Source of the DNA: Anaerolineaceae bacterium
GTDB lineage: Bacteria; Chloroflexota; Anaerolineae; Anaerolineales; Anaerolineaceae
DNA length: 11,513 bases
Assembly: GCA_021107195.1 (NCBI GenBank)
Contig: JAIOTF010000167.1
Location: 1-11,513 of the forward strand
Reading direction: 5' to 3'
A program made the position numbers and the translations under genes. Below, one piece after another: positions 7,514 through 11,513 of the stretch (position 1 is the stretch's first letter; each line of letters begins with the position of its first letter). Below the pieces are notes generated by a model that worked only from the letters and a program-made list of their open reading frames with translations, was not told where the DNA came from and did no database searches.

Positions 7514-7568
7514 TGTCACCGTTTTGTTACAGGTTGGACACAAAGAAGGAATTAGAGTATGAGATACT
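7514..7568 (+). promoter_or_regulatory. predicted response-regulator box and promoter of the beta-helix lipoprotein gene
   Basis: Three direct repeats in 11-base register are present: TGTCAC (7514), TGTTAC (7525) and GGACAC (7536). GAGATACTA starts at 7561 and contains a GATACT -10 (7563-7568). The distance from first repeat to GAGATACTA is 47 bases, exactly as in the gap at 5630. The site lies just past the regulator stop codon, in the only non-coding gap before 7603. Confidence 0.65.
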
Positions 7569-7602
7569 AGCGCAAATCAAAAACGAATCAAGGAGAACAA
7601 TA

Positions 7603-9402
7603 ATGAAACATTTAACTCGTATTGCAAGTATTTTGATCGGATTTTCTATTCTTCTTTCTGCTTGTGCAGCTCCGGCAGAGACTGTGGCTGCTGAAGAGTC
7701 TTTGCCGGCAGAAGTAGAATCAGAAGTTGCGGCAACAGAAGTTCCTGTTCCGACGGCAGAACTTGAAGTTCAACCTGGCGTGGTTACAACCACAGAGAAT
7801 GAAGGGGCTGGATCTCTGCGTGAAGTGGTTTCAGAGGCACAACCTGGTGATATTATCACATTTGACCCATCTGTTTTCCCGCCTGAAAACCCTGCTATCA
7901 TTCACTTGTCTGTGCCGGGCCCAATTTTCCTTAACCAGGGTGATATTACCATTGATGCATCCTCCGCGGGTGTTATTCTGGATGGTGAAGGCGGTCCAGA
8001 GACGGGGTTGTCAATAAAATCCAAGAACAATGTTGTGTATGGCATTAAATTCATTAATTTCGCCCTTTCGGGAATTTTGATGGATGGAGAAAATAATCCC
8101 GAAATGGTTACAAACAATATCGTTGGTGGAGACCGCGATATGGGAGAAGGTCCGTATGGGCAGGGTAATTGCTTTGGGCAAAATGAAGCCGCCATTTATA
8201 TTCAACGTGGTGCTTCTGGAAATATGTTTACCGGTAATCTGGTAGGCACAGATTATGATGGCGGCGATATTGGAAACAAAAAAGGTGGCGTCATCATTCA
8301 AGCTGGTGCTCCTGATAATGTTATTGGTCCAAATAATATCATTGCTAACAATAACGAATACGGAGTAATGGTCGAGGGTTCTGACCGAAATCTTGTCACG
8401 CAAAACGCCATTTTTAATCATCACAATGGGCCGCTCATGCTGGTGAATGGAGGGAATCGGGAATGGATTTCCCGTATTGAACCTGAAAGCATTGAAATTA
8501 ACTGCGCAAGCGGATTTATTAGTGCCGAGATTTTCCCTTCCCCCATTCAGACGCTGGAAGTTTTCTCTGGTGACGAAAGCGGAATGATGGTGTACGAGGG
8601 CAGCCTTGAATTAAATGCACAGCCTAATGATAATGGCGATGACGTGCGAACCTCTTTTACCTTTGAAAAGGGAGAAGCATTTCAGGGTGGTTATCTGTAC
8701 TTTGGGGGACATACTGCGGATGGTGAGACAACCACATTCACGGATGCTGTGGTTTGTGAATCTGGTTTAGGTGATGTTGCACAGTACCTTGACAACCCAC
8801 GTCTTGTTTGGTTAGACACATTTGGCACCCCCGACAATGTGGAAAAATGGTATATGGAATTTCCTACAGATGCCGTCGGCGGGAAAGTGGTTGATGGTCA
8901 TCTGGTATTCGATTCTCCTAATGGCGATTGGCGGATGGCAAAACTCAATGATCCGTTAACTGCTTATTTGGAAGAAGCGAACGAAAGCGGATCACAAGCC
9001 ATTTTGATGACTTTTCAATATACCGGAAATAGCGGTTTTCGTGTTCAGGCATCCATACGACCACAAGACAATCCTGATTATTTGTACGAAACCGGCATCA
9101 TGTTCGATAATGGTCCCCAGCAATTTATTCAATCGCCTGATGAAGCAGCCCCCCTTGAAGATATGCAAGGGCCCCTTGAAATTCAGCCGGATACTGACTA
9201 TCAGTACCTGATGGCTATTGACAATGCTAACGGCAATTTGATTGCAGCAATTTGGGAAAAAGGCAATCCGCAAAATGCCCGCACCTGGGATAGCCCCATT
9301 AACCCCGATATGTCCAATCAGCCCTGGAATTTTGTTGTCTTTGGTTACAGTCAGACACAGATACGCGTGGATGAGATTCAAATTCTGGCGTTTGGTAATT
9401 GA
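7603..9402 (+). CDS. lipoprotein with parallel beta-helix and C-terminal beta-sandwich
   Basis: The protein has 599 residues from the ATG at 7603, which has a perfect AAGGAG seven bases upstream; the longer frame from 7498 adds an implausible leader before the signal peptide. The lipobox is LSAC with Cys21. An acidic, Ala/Pro-rich linker (about 22-60) leads to a cap with GSLREV (70-75), ITFDPSVFP, and ITIDASSAGVILDG ending near 128. This cap aligns closely with that of the 1461-4664 protein. The beta-helix follows directly (KFINFALSGI, then MFTGNLVGTDYDGG and NNIIANNNEYGV), without the jelly-roll insertion seen in the paralogue. From about 400 (PRLVWLDTFG) to the end there is a beta-rich, glycan-binding-like sandwich. 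No catalytic residues can be named. It is the last gene before a strong terminator and has its own predicted regulator box, so it is a likely output of the two-component system. It is expected on the outer face of the membrane. Confidence 0.9.
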   Translation: MKHLTRIASILIGFSILLSACAAPAETVAAEESLPAEVESEVAATEVPVPTAELEVQPGVVTTTENEGAGSLREVVSEAQPGDIITFDPSVFPPENPAIIHLSVPGPIFLNQGDITIDASSAGVILDGEGGPETGLSIKSKNNVVYGIKFINFALSGILMDGENNPEMVTNNIVGGDRDMGEGPYGQGNCFGQNEAAIYIQRGASGNMFTGNLVGTDYDGGDIGNKKGGVIIQAGAPDNVIGPNNIIANNNEYGVMVEGSDRNLVTQNAIFNHHNGPLMLVNGGNREWISRIEPESIEINCASGFISAEIFPSPIQTLEVFSGDESGMMVYEGSLELNAQPNDNGDDVRTSFTFEKGEAFQGGYLYFGGHTADGETTTFTDAVVCESGLGDVAQYLDNPRLVWLDTFGTPDNVEKWYMEFPTDAVGGKVVDGHLVFDSPNGDWRMAKLNDPLTAYLEEANESGSQAILMTFQYTGNSGFRVQASIRPQDNPDYLYETGIMFDNGPQQFIQSPDEAAPLEDMQGPLEIQPDTDYQYLMAIDNANGNLIAAIWEKGNPQNARTWDSPINPDMSNQPWNFVVFGYSQTQIRVDEIQILAFGN

Positions 9403-9422
9403 TTGTTTGATGCGCATCTTGG

Positions 9423-9453
9423 AAAAGCAGCCAGGATTTTCTGGCTGCTTTTT
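9423..9453 (+). terminator. intrinsic terminator after the signalling cluster
   Basis: AAAAGCAGCCAG, loop GATTTT, CTGGCTGCTTTT: a perfect 12-pair stem running into a T-tract (five T's at 9449-9453). It starts 20 bases after the stop at 9402 and ends the plus-strand block. Confidence 0.92.
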
Positions 9454-9561
9454 GGTTAATACTGTTGTAAGTTGAAGACGGGGTGTTCAAGCTGATATTT
9501 TTCGGGAGCAAAAAAAGATCCTGGCTTACGTGATGTCAGCGCATCAGGCCCACACTGTGCG

Positions 9562-9807
9562 GCATTGACCGTTTAAGGTGTGCGATTTCATTGTTTTACG
9601 CACCGGGGCCCGGAGTTCCCCGTGATGGTCATGCCGGTTGTGACCCAGCATTATATTATGCTGCAGCGCAATTTGCTGTATACGGCCATTACGCGGGCCC
9701 GGAAGTTGTGTGTCCTGGCCGGCATCAGGCGAGCCATCGGGATGGCGGTCCGTAACAATAAGGTGTCCCGGCGTTTTACGGCTCTGGCGTGGCGGTTGAA
9801 AGAGTAA
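9562..9807 (+). pseudogene. second, fragmentary RecD2-like helicase 3' end
   Basis: From 9636 to 9797 this matches the recD2 end at 1-162 with about 16 differences by eye (about 90%), and the frame ends at a TAA at 9805-9807. Upstream, HRGPEFPVMVMP (from about 9600) still resembles the motif preceding TQHY in RecD2. Further up, ALTV (9562-9573) is followed by an in-frame TAA at 9574. The rest of the helicase is missing, so this is a relic rather than a gene. Its own terminus (AWRLKE) is closer to the usual family ending than that of the first copy. It sits where cas3 would normally precede cas5 in a type I-C operon. The 9454-9561 stretch before it holds nothing I can recognise. Confidence 0.75.
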
Positions 9808-9844
9808 AAATTCGAGACGAGATACCCGAGCGAGAACGATATAT

Positions 9845-9873
9845 TTGATGCTTAGCCGCGAATCGCCTATAAT
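9845..9873 (+). promoter_or_regulatory. sigma70-type promoter upstream of the cas remnant
   Basis: TTGATG (9845-9850), a 17-base spacer, then a perfect TATAAT (9868-9873). The predicted start lies near 9880, about 50 bases before the cas5c ATG at 9933, which has GGAG six bases upstream. Confidence 0.7.
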
Positions 9874-9932
9874 ATACCAATCAGATTGGGTCACACTGAG
9901 AGGGCATATGTGACTCTCCTTGGGAGATTCTT

Positions 9933-10601
9933 ATGGAATACGGAATTGTAATACGGGTGCAGGGAGCGTATACTTTGTTTACTCGTCCCGAGATGAGAGT
10001 AGAGCGGATGAGTTACGATGTCATTACACCTTCGGCTGCGCGGGGCATTATTGAGGCGGTTTACTGGAAACCCGCCATTCGCTGGGTGATCGACCGAATC
10101 CACGTCTGAAATGAAATCCGGTTTATCAACATCCGGCGTAATGAGGTCAGTGAAAAGGTCTCCGAAAGGGGCGCGCGATGGCGGATGAACGGTGCAAGTG
10201 AACCGTTTTATCTGGATGCGACAGACAAACGTTTTCGCCAGCAGCGCGCAGCCATGATTTTGAAGAATGTAGATTATGTGATTGAGGCCCATTTTGAACA
10301 GGTTCCGGGAAAGGCCGGGAAAGTAGATACGGCAGCGAAACATTACAACATGGCCCTGCGCCGGTTTCGCAAAGGACAGTATTTCCATCCGCCTTGTCTG
10401 GGGACACGTGAATTTGGTGCCAAAGTTGAGTTGATCGAAGACGGCGTGATTCCCAGAAGCAAGTTGAGCGGAGTGAAAGAATTGGGCTGGATGTTGTATG
10501 ATATGAATTTTTCCGACCCGGATGATATTGTTCCGCAATTTTTCAACGCTGTCATGCGAGACGGCGTGATCGATTTGACGCAAGTCACACTGGCGAGGTG
10601 A
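9933..10601 (+). pseudogene. cas5c: type I-C CRISPR-associated protein Cas5c (Cas5d) with internal stop
   Basis: The frame from the ATG at 9933 begins MEYGIVIRVQGAYTLFTRPE and continues through SYDVITPSAARGI and AVYWKPAIRWVIDRIHV, which are hallmarks of the I-C Cas5 family. Codon 59 (10107-10109) is TGA where the family normally has a residue, often Leu. The same frame then continues without further damage: FINIRRNEV, RQQRAAMILKNVDYVIEAHF, the AKHYNMALRRFRKGQ segment (Lys136-His137), and FHPPCLGTREF to the TGA at 10599-10601. The total of 222 codons is near the normal length. In type I-C, Cas5c cuts pre-crRNA and caps the Cascade complex. A single base change (for example TTA or TTG to TGA) explains the stop. 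Translation could restart at the ATG at 10185, but that would lack the N-terminal half of the fold. A sequencing error remains possible. Confidence 0.88.
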
Positions 10602-10604
10602 GAA

Positions 10605-10634
10605 TTGGTTTTACAGGCACTGAACCGGTATTAT
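10605..10634 (+). pseudogene. cas8c: cas8c 5' remnant interrupted by an insertion sequence
   Basis: Four bases after the cas5c stop, a TTG start at 10605 with GAGG six bases upstream (10595-10598) encodes MVLQALNRYY, then TAA. The family (Cas8c/Csd1) typically begins with MILQALxxYY, and cas8c is the gene expected next after cas5c in type I-C operons. The similarity stops at 10634, where an imperfect inverted repeat of the insertion sequence begins, so the gene was apparently cut at codon ten. Only ten residues support the call, but position, ribosome site and sequence agree. The rest of cas8c would lie beyond the window end. Confidence 0.65.
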
Positions 10635-11513
10635 TAACCAATGGTGCTAGTTTTTAGAGTGAAAACTCAGCGATGCTCATCTTGTAAGGATCAGCATCAG
10701 GATGAATGGAGTGAAACAAATCCAGGAGTACATTGAACATGGCAGACACATATGCCAGACGGGATTGAATGTATGCAGCCAATCTGTGCCGAATTCGCTT
10801 CAAATCACAAATGACCGTTATCAATGACAAAGCTGTTTCGACACACATTCGTTCATTCCACGTGCCCTTCTTGCAGATTTTCATATTCTCTGGAATACCG
10901 TCTTTGTTTCTAAAGCCGTAATCTGCCAGAACAATGGTTTTGTCAATGAAGGGCTCCACCAGCGGATTGAAACGCTGATCGTGCACATTCATCGTATCCC
11001 AATCCCAGGCGACAACACGACAAAACTCGTTGAGAAGCCAGCAAAACTTGATTCCGACGCTCCAACGCCCCTTGTCTTGTCCCTTTTTGCCGACTTGCTG
11101 GCGACTGCGGCCCTCACGGATGGGAAAAATCAACTCAATCGGATAGCTGTCGATGACTGTGAAGAACGTTGGATCTGCCATCAGCAGATTGCACCAATCC
11201 TGATGCGTTTTGAGGAAACGTTGTAACCGGGTTCTATCAGGCAAGCCGCCACAACCAAACCAATCATTATAATCGCGCTTCAGCCAACGATAGAAAGCCC
11301 GGAAATAACCGCCTTTGAGAGCAAACAAAATGCCGATCGTCACCAATTCACTGGGATACAACTTCGCCTGGGAATGTTTTGGAATATCTGGCATGTTGTC
11401 GTCCACAAAACAGAAAATGTGTAGGATAATATCATTTGTAGTCATGGGGTGCCTCCTCTTTTTGGTTGTAACCGTTCACTCCCCCAAAGCGAATTGCTAG
11501 CGTTAATGGATAA
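10634..11513 (-). mobile_element. insertion sequence, about 880 bp, with DDE transposase
   Basis: The element contains one intact minus-strand transposase gene. Candidate terminal inverted repeats are TTAACCAATGGTGCTAG (10634-10650) and, on the minus strand, TTATCCATTAACGCTAG (11513-11497). They agree at 12 of 17 positions by eye, including a terminal GCTAG block. The right repeat ends at the last base of the window, so a target-site duplication cannot be checked. The left end falls at codon ten of cas8c. Confidence 0.65.
10654..11445 (-). CDS. DDE transposase (IS982/IS5-like)
   Basis: The protein has 263 residues and the reading frame is intact. A perfect AGGAGG ribosome site lies six bases before the ATG on the minus strand. 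The likely catalytic triad is Asp99 (TVIDSYPIE), Asp175 (VLADYGFRN) and Glu203 (CVETALSLITVICDLKRIRH). The order and spacing, and the conserved arginines after Glu203, fit the short IS982/IS5/IS4-type DDE fold. The N-terminal helical region (about 1-90, with LPDRTRLQRFLKTH) would bind the ends. I call the superfamily with confidence but not the exact family, because the candidate ends do not begin with the ACCC typical of IS982. The gene appears undamaged, so the insertion may be recent. Confidence 0.87.
   Translation of the reverse strand: MTTNDIILHIFCFVDDNMPDIPKHSQAKLYPSELVTIGILFALKGGYFRAFYRWLKRDYNDWFGCGGLPDRTRLQRFLKTHQDWCNLLMADPTFFTVIDSYPIELIFPIREGRSRQQVGKKGQDKGRWSVGIKFCWLLNEFCRVVAWDWDTMNVHDQRFNPLVEPFIDKTIVLADYGFRNKDGIPENMKICKKGTWNERMCVETALSLITVICDLKRIRHRLAAYIQSRLAYVSAMFNVLLDLFHSIHPDADPYKMSIAEFSL

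Noticed and set aside
7498..7602. Long start for the beta-helix lipoprotein at 7498
   Set aside because: The added 35 residues precede the signal peptide, and the region is better explained as regulator box plus promoter. AAGGAG precedes the ATG at 7603.
9808..9932. Possible CRISPR repeat or leader next to cas5c (repeated CGAG motifs at 9812-9838)
   Set aside because: There are no evenly spaced repeats of 28-37 bases. The region is explained by a promoter and short leader.
10107..10109. TGA in cas5c as selenocysteine or programmed readthrough
   Set aside because: Cas5c has no known selenoprotein form, and I see no convincing insertion element just downstream. A point mutation is simpler.
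10654..11226. Plus-strand open frame at 10981-11226 and minus-strand frames opposite cas5c
   Set aside because: They are antisense shadows of the transposase and the cas5c pseudogene with no family features.
11491..11513. Bases 11491-11513 as the resumption of cas8c (ELLALMD reading)
   Set aside because: The same bases form one arm of the 17-base inverted repeat matching 10634-10650, which better explains them as the element's end.

Overview
The window looks like an accessory or rearranged stretch of a Chloroflexota (Anaerolineae-like) chromosome. This is an inference from protein style: RecD2-type helicase ends, large secreted proteins with a GSLREA-type cap and parallel beta-helix repeats, and remains of a type I-C CRISPR-Cas operon. 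No 16S rRNA or other taxonomic marker is present.

Layout. (1) Positions 2-202 hold the last 66 codons of a RecD2-like helicase. (2) A convergent minus-strand gene (199-1212) encodes a four-helix membrane protein with a long charged coiled coil. (3) Positions 1461-9402 hold five plus-strand genes that look like one signalling system: a 1067-residue beta-helix/membrane protein, a sensor histidine kinase, a lipoprotein, an OmpR/PhoB-type response regulator, and a second beta-helix lipoprotein whose N-terminal cap is paralogous to that of the first. A strong intrinsic terminator (9423-9453) closes this block. (4) From about 9562 there is debris: a second, partial recD2 3' end, a promoter, cas5c with an in-frame TGA, and the first ten codons of cas8c. 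An 880-bp insertion sequence with an intact DDE transposase interrupts cas8c and runs to the end of the window.

The most interesting feature is the circuit in 1461-9402. The gaps before the two lipoprotein genes share the same promoter architecture. TGTTAC/TGATAC (5630, 5641) and TGTCAC/TGTTAC/GGACAC (7514, 7525, 7536) are spaced by 11 bp, the phasing used by OmpR/PhoB regulators. In both gaps an identical GAGATACTA lies exactly 47 nt after the first repeat. A weaker relative of the box (1337-1365) precedes the first beta-helix gene. I infer that the regulator at 6782-7501 controls both lipoprotein genes and possibly the whole cluster. The beta-helix proteins and the middle lipoprotein would then be either the surface output of the system or its sensory accessories.

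The two recD2 ends (about 90% identical over 162 bases, 9635 bp apart) bracket regions 2 and 3. This suggests that the block entered, or was rearranged, by recombination between recD2 copies. The CRISPR-Cas remnant beside it is damaged in at least two ways.
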